This document shows, one piece after another, positions 34,248 to 45,269 of a stretch of 64,000 nt of DNA (positions are counted from its first letter, which is position 1; each line of letters opens with the position of its first letter). The stretch is from Mesostigma viride. Lineage: Eukaryota > Streptophyta > Mesostigmatophyceae > Mesostigmatales > Mesostigmataceae. The stretch spans positions 1,408,674 through 1,472,673 of the forward strand of contig RPFO01000333.1 in assembly GCA_009746045.1 (NCBI GenBank), written 5' to 3'. The translations under genes and the position numbers were made by a program. The notes under the pieces are model-generated. The model had not been told where the DNA came from, did not search any database, and saw nothing but the letters and a program-made list of their open reading frames with translations.

Positions 34248-37200
34248 CTCTCTCTCCCCCGCCCCCCCCCCCCCCCCCCCCCCCACACACACACCTAACC
34301 CCACCCACCCAACCCACCCCACCCACCCCACCCACCCACCACCCACCCACCCACCCACCCGCCCGCCCGCCCGCCCGCCCGCCGCCCCCGCCCGCCCGCC
34401 CGCCGCCGCCGCCCGCCCGCCCGCCCGCCCGCCCGCCCGCCCGCCCGCCCGCCCGCCCGCCCGCCCGCCCGCCGCCCGCCCGCCCGCCCGCCCGCGCCCG
34501 CCCGCCCGCCCGCCCGCCCGCCCACCCACCTACCCACCCACCCACCCACCCACTCACCCGCCCGCCCACACCACCCCCACCCTCCGCCGGCCCCTCTTCT
34601 TTGGGCGCCTGTCCCTCGTTACTACACAACGATCACGGGGCAACCACCACGGGGCAACCACCACGGGGCAACCACCACGGGGCAACCACCAACGGGCAAC
34701 CAGTGCTGTTGTCGGCGTCTGCTGACCGCACCATCGCCGCGGTGGACACGGAGACCTGCCAGCTGTCCGCGCGACTGACCGACGCGCACAGGTGAGTGGG
34801 CCTGATCGTTGCACACATGTAAAGTTGCCTTAACGAATGCAAATGCAGATGGGCAGGCCAGTCTACCAGCATGTCTGGTCATGTGTCTGCCCACGTGTAC
34901 GCCAACGTGTCAGCTCGTATGTCTGCAAGCTAGTGGCTGCATATTTTGGGCACGCTCCCTGTGACGGGCCTTGTGTCCATAATGGGTGGCTGTCAGCAGA
35001 GCGCTGGTTCTCTCCTCGATAGCAGCCGTGGACCACAGGCCATGCTTGCTGCAGTTACGATCATGCCAAGCGCGGTTGCCTATTACGGAGTCTAGCTTGC
35101 TATGATAACTTGGTACTTGCCGCTGAATGGGATCCTTTGCTAAAATAGCTGGCCCTGCTGGGGTCGGTCCCCCCTTTGTGCTGGCCCGCGTCATTTGACG
35201 CATTCACTTTTAGCCATTACTGGACTCTGTAGGCATAGCCGTCAGGCTGGGGAGCATGACATTGATTCTTTTCAGCACGATGGGGTGTTCTTTCCGTCTG
35301 TTGGCGAATGCGGATGTTCTGGATGGATGGTGCTGATGACTGGATGTCTGACAAGGGTCAGCGGACGCGTTTTTTAGTTTAGGATGTAGTAAAGGATGGC
35401 ACCCCCAAGCCGAAGCCACCACAAAGCCCATGCCCAATACCATGCCCAAGCGGCCACCACGCCCATGCCCAAGCCCATGCCCAAGCCACCACCAAGCCCT
35501 TGCCCAAGCCCATGCCCAAGCCACCACCACGCCCATGCCCAAGCCCAAGCCCAAGCCACCACCAAGCCCATGCTCAAGCCCATGCCCAAGCCACCACCAA
35601 GCCCATGCTCAAGCCCATGCCCAAGCCGCTACCAAGCCCATGCACAAGCCCATGCCCAAGCCCATGCCCATGCCCAAGCCCAAGCCACCACCAAGCCCAT
35701 GCCCAAGCCCATGCCCACGCCACCACCATGCCCATGCCCAAGCCCATGCCCAAGCCACCACCAAGCCCTTGCCCAAGCCCATGCCCAAGCCACCACCACG
35801 CCCATGCCCAAGCCCATGCCCAAGCCGCCACCAAGCCCATGCCCAAGCCCATGCCCAAGTTGCTACCAAGCCCATGCCCAAGCCCATGCCCATGCCCAAG
35901 CCCAAGCCACCACCAAGCCCATGCCCAAGCCCATGCCCACGCCACCACCATGCCCATGCCCAAGCCCATGCCCAAGCCACCACCAAGCCCTTGCCCAAGC
36001 CCATGCCCAAGCCACCACCAAGCCCTTGCCCAAGCCCATGCCCAAGCCGCCACCAAGCCCATGCCCAAGCCCATGCCCAAGCCACCACCAAGCCCATGCC
36101 CAAGCCCATGCCCAAGCCACCACCAAGCCCATGCTCAAGCCCATGCCCAAGCCACCACCAAGGCACGCGACGTGGTCATCTGCTATGGCGTGGCGTCTGT
36201 GAGTGGCAAGAAGCCGCCTCTCAGGGGCGTCGTTGAAGCTCGACTAGCACCGAGGCTAGCACACGGCTAGCACACGGCTAGCACACGGCTAGCACACGGC
36301 TAGCACACGGCTAGCATGCTGTCCCCGCAGCAAATCCCCGATGTCACAGCTAGTGGCTTATCATCAGAGTGCAGCAAATTACCCTCATGCACCGAACTGC
36401 TTGCCAGGCCTGCATGCTTCCTGTCTGTCAAGGGGCTGGCACACATGGGCCCGCCTGTCCGGCCATTGGGTGCTTTAGCACCTGGCCCAACACGACTGGG
36501 CATACACGCATCACTTTTTTGCTCCTCTTGTGACCCTCGGTTGTGTGCTAGTTTTGTGTGTAGTTGATGTGTGACCATTTCGTGCGGCTGGTTTGTTCTA
36601 CCGGTGCCGGCGCCTGTTTACCATCCATGCCTTTGCCTGTTCTGCTGGCATCTGCAGCTGCCCCATCAACCGGCTGGCCTACGTCTCCGAAAACATCGTG
36701 GCATCGGGCGATGATGAGGGCTGCGTCAAGGTGCATTACCAACAAGAGCCGCGGTCTGGGTGCGGTGGCAACAAACACGGCTTTTGGGGGTGGGGTGGCA
36801 GCGGGCAACTTTCGTATTGCGGTGGCAAAGGACCGAGTTATGGACAAGTGTTCACCCGATTTATAGACCCGAGCGGACAGGTCATCATAGCCCCTGATTC
36901 CATGGAGATGCCAGCGTGACGTATCCATGATGCCGCATGTCTCATGTTGGTCACCTGCAAAACAAGGTTGAAGGGAGAGGAGCTAGTGCCTGTTGGTTAC
37001 TGTTCTAAAAGCCTTTTCTCAGAGGTTGCATTAACTGTGCATAGTGCACAACGCGGTTTACCTCTCCCAGCTGACCACATGGCTCTTGTGGGAACGCCTA
37101 CGATATGGGTGCGTGGGCTGGCCTCCTCTGTGTCAAACCCATCATCGCCAACCCCCACCCATTGCCACAATGGACCAGGTGTGGGACACGCGGCAGCGCA

Positions 37201-40200
37201 AGTGTGTGGCGCTGTTTGAGGACGTGCATGAGGACTTTGTGGCGGACATGTGCTATGCCGCAGATCACCAGCGGCTGCTCACCGTCAGGTGAGTGGATGG
37301 GTGGGTGAGTGGGCGGGCGGGCGGGCGGGCGGGCAGGCGGGCACGCGGGCAGGTGGGCGGGTGGGCGGGCGGGCGGGCGGGCGGGCGGGCGGGCGGGCGG
37401 CGGGCGAGCGGGCGGGCGGGCGAGCGAGCGGGCGGGCAGGCGGGCGGGCGAGCGGGCGGGCGGGCGGGCGGGCGGGCGGGCGGGCGGGCAGGCGGGCGGG
37501 CGGGCGGGCGGGCGGGCGGGCGGGCGGGCGGGCGGGCGGGCGGGCGGGCGGGCGGGCGGCGGCGGGCGGGCGGGCGGGCGGGCGGGCGGGCGGCGGGCGG
37601 GCGGGGGCGGGCGGGCGGGCGGGCGGGCGGGCGGGCGGGCGGGCGGGCGGGCGGGCGGGCGGGCGGGCGGGCGGGTGGGTCGGTGGGTGGGTGCTTCCTG
37701 GATGCAGTGAGTGGTTATACGTTCTAGGTTCTAATGGCAACAAATTTCGTTGTTTCTCGTTACTGGAATGCGGCTAGTGAGAGTCAGAACACATTGCTTG
37801 CCGTAATCCGCCGCATCCTCGTGAGAGAGTAGGCGGCTGCTGTTAATGGATACTGGCCCCTGCATCGTGGGACATTGCAATGTCATGATCTAGCCGTCCG
37901 CACCATGCTTCTTTTGCAACTTCAAGAACAGAACGTTGACAGAATCGGCAACACTTGACAATTGTGCCTGAAAGAGGACCTTCTTCTGTACTGGGATGTG
38001 CTTGCGTTCCACATTCACTCGACCTGGGCGACGCCTGCTGTGTGCTTCTGCTGTGTGGGTCTCGTATTCCCTGGCTGCAGCGGAGATGCCACCCTGGCCT
38101 GCCTTAACCTGAGAAAGTCAAAGGTAAGCACACCCCAGGGCGAGCATGCCAGGTGGCAGCTGCCCATTGCATGTGGCAGCCGCATCCCCCGTCTGTCTGC
38201 GTAGTCCATGCTTTTGCAGTTGCATGTGCATCGAACTTTTTTTGCATGTGCATCGAACGGCTGCCTTTTCTGGTATGCGTGCAAGGGCAACACAGGTGTG
38301 TGTGTGTGTGTGGAAGTGTTGGGGGCACAGCCCTGTCCCGCCATGATCGAAGGGTGGCATGATTGAAGTGGTGATTATCAGCAACCTATAGTTGTGTCCA
38401 GTCGTGTCGTGGCTATCAGCCTGTGATTATTTAATGTAGATGGCTGCAAAGAGCGGTGGCCGAGTAGCCCATCATCGTCGATATCTTTTTGAGCAAGCAT
38501 TTTCCAGTCAGGACTAGCGAGGACTAGCGAGGGCTAGCGAGGGCTAGTGAGGACAACACCGCTTGTGGCCGTTGGAGGCGCTGCTGATGCTGTCGACGCT
38601 GTGCCTGTGTGGCACGTGTGCCTGCCAATATCCCTTCTCCCAAGTTTTGGTCATGGTCACCTCAACATGATATTTCAGCCCCACTCTGGACGCCCACCGT
38701 TGCTGGTGACTCCTGTTTGTGTCTGAGCACCCACCGTCGCTCATGACTCCTGTTTGTGTCATGCTCCCGTTTGTGTCCCCTGTGGGCTACCTCTGCCAGG
38801 TGGAGGCGAGGTCAGAGGACCAGGAGGATGAGCTCATGTCGGTGCAGCTGCTCAAGGTGGGGTTGGGGGGCAAGAGGATATGAAGCGAATCACATGCGTG
38901 TGCCGCTGGTCAAGGTGGGGGCCGGGTGGGGCGAAAGGAATACAGCGTACAGGCTTGCTGTTTTGATGCCGGATCCTTTGCCCTCCTTTTTCATACCTTT
39001 GCCAGCAGCCCGTAATGTGTTTGGTTCCATGGTTTGTCGAGTCATGTGGGCTAGGTTCGCATCTACAACCTCCTATACTTCTATATAATTCTTTACGTAC
39101 GTCAGATAGTATGATGTATCGGCGTGGGCATGATGCAAGGTTGTCCAAATGGCTCTGGGGACCACTTGCAGGGAGAACCACATGTCCAGCAAAAGGTTTT
39201 CAGAACACATCAGTGTAGGAGGGACATTGGGCATCTAAAATTTTTGCATGGTGCCTCCAGCAGTAGGCATCTGGAATGGCGAAAAGCTGCCTGGTTTGTT
39301 GGTAAGTGTCGGCATGTATAGGTGGCTCTGAGGCCGACTAATTGGGTTGTAGTGCCTGTATGAGATGCATGGCTCCATGAGCGATCTTTAGCGACAAGTA
39401 TTTCCCCTTATCTTTTCCCCTTTTGGCTAGCAGGAAGCTGACGGCTGCCATCAACACCCGCCGCGGGGCTTGTACAGAGAGCACTGGGGCCATACTGAAG
39501 TGCTACGAGGCATCATACATGCTTCTCTATCTGATGGCGTGTCCCTTTTGGGGGCTGGGCTTTCATCTGGTGTCATCTGCCCATTCGACATTCCATCTGC
39601 CCCGTCATGCCAAACAGCATGGCAAGAAGATTGTATGCGGCACCGGGGAAGGGGTGCTTCACCTGTTCAGCTGGCCGCACTTTGGAGACTGCAGGTACGT
39701 TATGTTGGATGTTGTCATGTCACTTTGTGGGTGCCCAGGCATGGTTCACGTTTGCGGCCTGCGGAGAGCGTGCCTGCTCGTGGTCTGCTTTTGCTTGTGG
39801 CTCGCTTGACAACCTCCTGCTGTCGTACTCCGTCCATGCTCGGCCCTGGGTTCCGACGTTTCCTGTCGCATGGCCTCTCAACAATAATGCCGATCTGACC
39901 CTGCCCGTGCCGATCACCCTGCTGCCTATCTTACATCCCACGCTGGTTTATCCGGTGGTGGGTCATCCCGTGGTGTCTATGCTGGCAGCGACCGCTTCCC
40001 CGGTCACCCGCAGTCCATCGACGGAATGGTCAAGGTGAGAGCTGCCGCTAGTGCTGGCGTAGTTCCCATCCGCTCGATGCGTTCACCGCTTGCAGCATCG
40101 TAGGACGAGTGCTGCCGCAGCGTGCATCCACACGCGGCCGATGTGACCAGCCGTCTCTTGATCTTGATGCTGCTGACCTGGGCGCTGGTGACCTAGTTGC

Positions 40201-43200
40201 TCTTGATCTGGGTGCTGCTTCGCTGTGGCGTGCGTGCCTGTGGTCTAGATGCCGTCTGTGCCGGGAGATGCCTCTGTGCGGAAGTAGTCGCTTGCTTTAT
40301 GGCTGCATATTTAACGGGGCCTTCCTGTTGTTGGGGGCTCTCCCTGTTTCGGGGTGGGTGTGGTTCCGGTTTGTTCCGTCCCCCATCACACGCTCACAGG
40401 TGGACGAGGACACCATCATCACGGGCTCTAGCGACGGTTTGATACGGTGCGTTGCGCGATGGCGCTGCGCGATGGCATGCCACTTTATCGCCTTTTAGGA
40501 GCGTTTTCTTCCGGATTATTTTCCCCTCTGTGCTGGCATCGGAGAGCTCACTGCAGGGGTTAGGCTTGCGTGGTGCCCCTACATTCCATTTATGCTATCA
40601 CACGCTGCACTTGCACGCGGCACGTGGCACCTGCCCTGCTGCTTGCCATGTGCCCACCCACCCACCGACCGGCGTAGCAAGTCCTACTGCGTGCCAACCT
40701 CAGTCCCCTCGACCCCCCCCATGGCCTACCTATCCCATCCAAGCACATGTTTCCCCCCCCCTTGGCCTACCTATCCCATCCAAGCACATGTTCACCCCCC
40801 CCATGGCCTACCTATCCCATCCAAGCACATGTTCACCCCCCCCATGGCCTACCTATCCCATCCAAGCACATGTTCACCCCCCCCATGGCCTACCTATCCC
40901 ATCCAAGCACATGTTCACCCCCCATGGCCTACCTATCCCATCCAAGCACATGTTTACCCCCCCCATGGCCTACCTATCCCATCCAAGCACATGTTTACCC
41001 CCCCATGGCCTACCTATCCCATCCAAGCACATGTTTCCCCCCCCATGGCCTACCTATCCCATCCAAGCACATGTTCACCCCCCCATGGCCTACCTATCCC
41101 ATCCAAGCACATGTTCACCCCCCCATGGCCTACCTATCCCATCCAAGCACATGTTCACCCCCCCATGGCCTACCTATCCCATCCAAGCACATGTTCACCC
41201 CCCCCATGGCCTACCTATCCCATCCAAGCACATGTTTCCCCCCCCATGGCCTACCTATCCCATCCAAGCACATGTTTACCCGTTACAGTGTATAGCCCCC
41301 CACTGCTTTGACCCCCGCTGCTTGTAGATTAACCCCCATTGCCTGTTGGCCGGCCTCCCCTGCCTGCTGATTGACCCCCTACTGCCTGTTTCCGAACCTC
41401 CTCCCCCCCCCTCAGCATCGTGTCCGTCCTGCCCAACAAGATGCTGGGCATCATTGGCGAACACGCCGAGTACCCGATCGAACGGCTCGGTGCGTGCCGT
41501 GACGTCAGAGCTCTTGTGGTGCTGGCGGTGATAATGGTTGTCGGCCATGACAAGCAGTACTGGCCGTGACTGGGGATGCTGGTCACGTTTCTGCGGTGGG
41601 GCGCGTGCGGGCACGTGTGGCGGGGTTAGTTGGCTGGCCATGTGCAGAGCGGTGAGATGCCTCAATGATCTGAGGTGCCAGGTACTCGCGTGCACCCGCT
41701 CGCTTGTGCAACCATCCTTTCATGGGGAGCATTGTCTCGGCATCGTCAAGAGCAGTCCTGGTTGAGGCCGCTGGTATCCGCTTGCCAGACAGGCATGTGT
41801 GGCCAAGTGTGCGCTGCGTGGGCAAAGTTGCCCTGCATGGACCAAGTGGCCCAGTGTTGGCCGGTTGTCATCGGTGATTGAAACAGGATGGGCGAGGTGG
41901 GGCCCTGGACTTGCAATCAGGGACCTTGTCATTGTATTCTTGCACCCTACTCACGCGTGGCGTGCATCTGAGTCACATAGCCCTCCACTGCAGTATCAGG
42001 TGGTGGCTTCACATGCCTCACAGCATGTGCCCGTGCTTAGTGCTTGCAATGTCCAGGGCGGTGGAGCATGCAGCTCCTGGTGACAGCCGGGCGGTGCGCT
42101 CGCCCTTTGTGCGTGCTTGCGCAAGATGGTGTTCATCTGCTCAACAACAGCAAACCGTAACGGCTGCGTAGGCGGGCACACTTGGCTTCCCGCTTTTAAT
42201 TTATTTTTCCTCTCTCGCTTCACATGTGTCAAAGGTGTTGCAGGCTCATGGGTGGCCCCTCACATGCTGAACATGTCGACTCTGCTGGTATGCATGACCT
42301 AACTGGCTGGCCCCCTGCAGCCATCTCGCCCGACCGAGCGTTCCTGGCCAGTGCGTCCCATGACAACAGCGTGAAGGTAATGGGACACAATAGCCTACAG
42401 TGACCATTGCCATGTCCATAGATGACCATCCCTTGAACCACTCTCCCCAATCTGCTTGTTTGTTGTAGCATCATGGCCTTGTCTGAGCTTTTTTTTTTTT
42501 TTATGTAGTCTTCTCGCATGTGGCTGTTTGCGTGCACCTCAGCAGGCCATGGCAGTCTGGCCTGGTGTGGCGTGAATCGGGCTGTGAGACCGGGCCACCT
42601 TGACGCCTGTGTTGGGTATGTGTGGGCAGTGTATGTAACCAACACCACGCCTTCCAGATCGTGAAAATGTTTTTTTCCTGATGTACTAGTTCCTTTCCTT
42701 ATGTGCTGGCTGCTGTTACAACATCCGTGCATCTCCCTTGCGGCAGATCTGGGATATCGCCTTCCTGCAAGAGAAGGATGAAGATGGCATGCAGGAGGCC
42801 GATGCCGCGGAGGGGGGTGCGCAGGACGCCGGCAAAGCCGTTGCGGGGGATAGTGCGGGCGCTGGTTTTGATCCTATGGACCACAGCGACTCGGACGACG
42901 ACGGGCCGGGCAAGTCAGGTATGGCCAAATCTTCAAGTCTACACGTTCGCAAGCCCTCATGCGTCGGCCAGTTTCCCTGTCTGCCCTACAACCCTGCACG
43001 CACAGACCACTCCTGACCCCATGTTGTTCACGGCATATTTTTGCATGCCAGGTGAAGCCCGATGAGCGTGACGCGAGGCTTGGGCACCAAACTTTACATG
43101 TGTGCTAGGGTGGCCAGCCGTCCAGGTTTCGCTGGGGTCCACACATTGTAGTCATTCAGACAGCTAGCTGGCCGCCGCTAGCGGGCATCCGGTTGTGGGG

Positions 43201-43834
43201 ATGATGGGTCGTGCACAGGCAGTAAAGTAGCTCCTTTTGGTGGCCTGCATTGCCAGGGCCACAGGCTCTGAAAGGACTCATTTAGGGCAGAAGTACTGGG
43301 TCAACAAATGGACGCTGGCCATGTCGAAATAGGGTGTATGGACTCTGCCTGCACTGATGTGACCTGCCTTTTGTTTGTGCTTCACTCATTGTTTTGATAA
43401 TGAGTCTAGTTACTTTAGAATTCCACGGTTAATAGAATGAAGTGCTTGATGTGTTGGGGGTTGGGTTGTAGTACATCCCAGTTACTTTGTACGCATTGTT
43501 GTATGATGTACAACCCAGTTACTTTGTACGCATTGTTGGTTACAACAGTTAGATGGTTTACTAGAGTTGAGATGTGGTAGCTGTGTTAAGGGTCGTTACT
43601 CACGCGACATGTTCCGGGTTGGCTGTCCATTCTTCCAGGTACGTTTAATAACAGTTCTAATGCAAGGCATGTGCCTGCCTTGCCGCTGACAGAGCTAAAT
43701 TGGATGTGGTGGCCTTGCATTTGTGTTTTGGTTTCAATGTACCAGGCAAGCGCAGGGTCAAACGAGCAACCAAGAAAAACAATTTGGGCGCTGGGCCGAG
43801 TGGCGGGAGTGGCTCTTTTTTTGCAGACTTGTAG
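33416..43834 (+). CDS. WD40 protein of the WDR55/Jip5 family, 15 exons, 380 aa
   Basis: Exons 33416-33531, 33678-33707, 33910-33974, 34704-34791, 36658-36730, 37179-37288, 38081-38123, 38800-38856, 39618-39694, 39989-40034, 40400-40446, 41416-41489, 42321-42376, 42747-42918 and 43746-43834 join in phase. WDR55 and yeast Jip5 are nucleolar factors for rRNA processing and ribosome biogenesis. The product is a single beta-propeller: MDVDFHPSRKLIAVGTIDGH, RAVRFIENGRMLLSASADRT, ENIVASGDDEGCVKVWDTRQ, TVSGDATLACLNLRKSK, LLKHGKKIVCGTGEGVLHLF, TIITGSSDGLIRIVSVLPNK, HAEYPIERLAISPD and LASASHDNSVKIWD. An acidic Asp/Ser linker follows, then a basic GKRRVKRATKK tail ending in the family's FFADL. Length is typical. 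Introns carry large simple repeats. A TGTAA at 43902-43906 may be the polyadenylation signal used in green algae. Confidence 0.94.
34194..34570 (+). repeat. Composite CT / poly-C / CCCA / CCCG tract in WDR55-type intron 3
   Basis: (CT)n about 34194-34256, then a run of 23 C at 34262-34284, (CCCA)n to about 34360 and (CCCG)n to about 34520, returning to (CCCA)n. The strand is almost pure pyrimidine. It precedes exon 4 and four GGGGCAACCACCAC repeats at 34637-34690. Confidence 0.95.
35400..36165 (+). repeat. Minisatellite of AAGCCCATGCCC and AAGCCACCACC units in WDR55-type intron 4
   Basis: About 760 bp of 11- to 12-base units in higher-order blocks. Several forward frames and several reverse frames stay open for 150-270 codons. 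It lies wholly between exons 4 and 5. Confidence 0.95.
36249..36316 (+). repeat. GGCTAGCACAC tandem repeat, about six copies
   Basis: Exact 11-base period in intron 4 of the WDR55-type gene, downstream of the larger minisatellite. Confidence 0.95.
37311..37690 (+). repeat. GGGC tetranucleotide array in WDR55-type intron 6
   Basis: About 370 bp of (GGGC)n with GGGT and GGCA variants, starting 20 bases after the exon 6 donor. It is G-rich on the coding strand, the opposite polarity to the intron 3 array. Confidence 0.96.
40720..41280 (+). repeat. 40- to 43-bp minisatellite, 14 copies, in WDR55-type intron 11
   Basis: Units read ATGGCCTACCTATCCCATCC then AAGCACATGTT and a C-run of 7-9. Fourteen copies counted. 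Variation is in the C-run length and TTCACC, TTTACC or TTTCCC endings. Long ORFs across it are artefacts, since exon 11 ends at 40446 and exon 12 begins at 41416. Confidence 0.96.
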
Positions 43835-44900
43835 CCGCTGTGGCGGTAACCCTCAAGTCTCATATAGAACTTGCCATGCCTTGAATGGTATCAAGCTCCT
43901 TTGTAATGTGTGTCTTGTTGATATGGCATCTGGTGGATGTTTCCGCTCGGAAAGTTAACTGGCACTAGTCATGCCTGATATACTGGCAGTATATTGTACA
44001 ACACCTTGACCACCTGTGTTCATATTGTACATTGCATAGACTGGAGGCCTCGGGCAATTGATGCACCTAGAGTGAATGCATGGAGGGCACTGTAGCCTGC
44101 AGCTCCTGGTAGTGATAGGAGCGCTCAATCCAGCCTGCATGCACGGCTGGCACTTTACCGCTCATTGCACTTGTATTATATATTGGGGTCAATCATACTA
44201 TTATGGTACCTAACACATGCATGGTATATCACGTATGGAGACTTGCACTCCAAGCTTCATAAACATTTTTATAAGTTAATTCATGCAATTGCACAACGAG
44301 ATCAATCAGTATATTGAATGTTGACACATGCCGGCAAATGCACATGCATGTGCTTGCATGTGATATTGAATGCATGTGACTGTGTGAGTGGCTTTATAAT
44401 GCAGCCTAGCCTGCATGCATGTGCCATTCCCAGTTTCAGGCATGCAATTCATTAGGCACGGGGCCTAACACCGGTCTCCTCAATCTTCGCGTGCAGATTC
44501 TTGTGCGACCCCCGGTGTGATATGCCTATGTGTGGGGATCGTCAAGTGTTCAATAGGCACTAGTTAGTCCCAGTGGGCCCGAACATCAATTAAGAAGCCA
44601 TATGGTCAACTGCATGAGAGCACAACTGGTCCCTTTCAGACTGAAAAGGGTATCGTACAATAGGAGTCGCACCGTCGCAGTATTCTGATTTGGCACGCCG
44701 CAAAGGTGAAAACCGCACCGTCGGAGTATGTACAACCGTTGGCTGGCTTGGCCGACATGGGGAGCAGACACCAGGGTCCAGTGAACCCTGACTTTGCAAC
44801 AAGGCGCCGGTGTTGTATCCATGGACAGTGTAGAGCAGCCGCATGACAATAGGTGGCCAGGGAAGGCATCGTGTCAGCGCACCAGGTCATGGCCTCAGCG
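43835..44900. other. Intergenic after the WDR55-type gene
   Basis: 3' UTR and spacer. No gene is visible. A SINE-like fragment (GCCGCAAAGGTGAAAACCGC) occurs at 44696-44715. Confidence 0.5.
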
Positions 44901-44907
44901 CCGGTTT

Positions 44908-44960
44908 ATTCTGATCAGACACTCCGCAAAGGTGAAAACCTTTGCGTTCAGTGCCAGTTC
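44908..44960 (-). mobile_element. SINE fragment (hairpin portion)
   Basis: TATTCTGATCAGACACTCCG followed by the same hairpin as in the SINE copies at 29616 and 29912. The tRNA-related head and tail are absent. Confidence 0.75.
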
Positions 44961-44966
44961 AGCCAT

Positions 44967-45200
44967 TCAGTGCCGGTTTATGTTCAGCGCAAGTAGCAGC
45001 GGGCGGTCCCCCGCGCGCAGCGGCCGGCTCAGCTTGTTTGTGAGGATGGTGCGCACATTGCTGGCGGCGCTGGGCGTGATGAAGCGCGTGCGCTCCAGGT
45101 GTGTGCGCGGCTGTGGGGTCAGCGCCGTCTCCCAGGTCTCCGGTTGCTCGCTCTTCAGCACCCGCAGCTCCGCAACAAGGCTGGAGGATGAGACCGACAG
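44967..45200 (-). other. Coding-like fragment joined to a SINE piece
   Basis: Minus-strand reading gives a GC-rich peptide with SLVAELRVLKSEQPETWETA, RTRFITPSAASNVRTILTNK and LSRPLRAGDRPLLLAL before a stop at 44967, next to the SINE fragment. Composition resembles exons here, unlike the flanks. I do not recognise it. No start codon or partner exon is convincing. A gene fragment captured beside a SINE is possible, and so is chance. Confidence 0.3.
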
Positions 45201-45269
45201 GAGACACATGGCGCACAGGTAATGCGGCACCGACAAGGACATGTCATCAAGGTGATGTGGCACCGGCAA

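Noticed and set aside
34168-34795. Gly/Arg/Ala- and Pro-rich ORFs
   Set aside because: Translation of the CCCG and CCCA arrays in an intron. Only 34704-34791 is exon.
35396-36270. Overlapping ORFs of 168-268 codons rich in Pro, His, Ala and Lys
   Set aside because: Intronic minisatellite. They have no start context and lie between phase-matched WD40 exons.
40452-41327. 291-codon ORF with repeated YLSHPSTC-like units
   Set aside because: Reading of the 14-copy intron 11 minisatellite.
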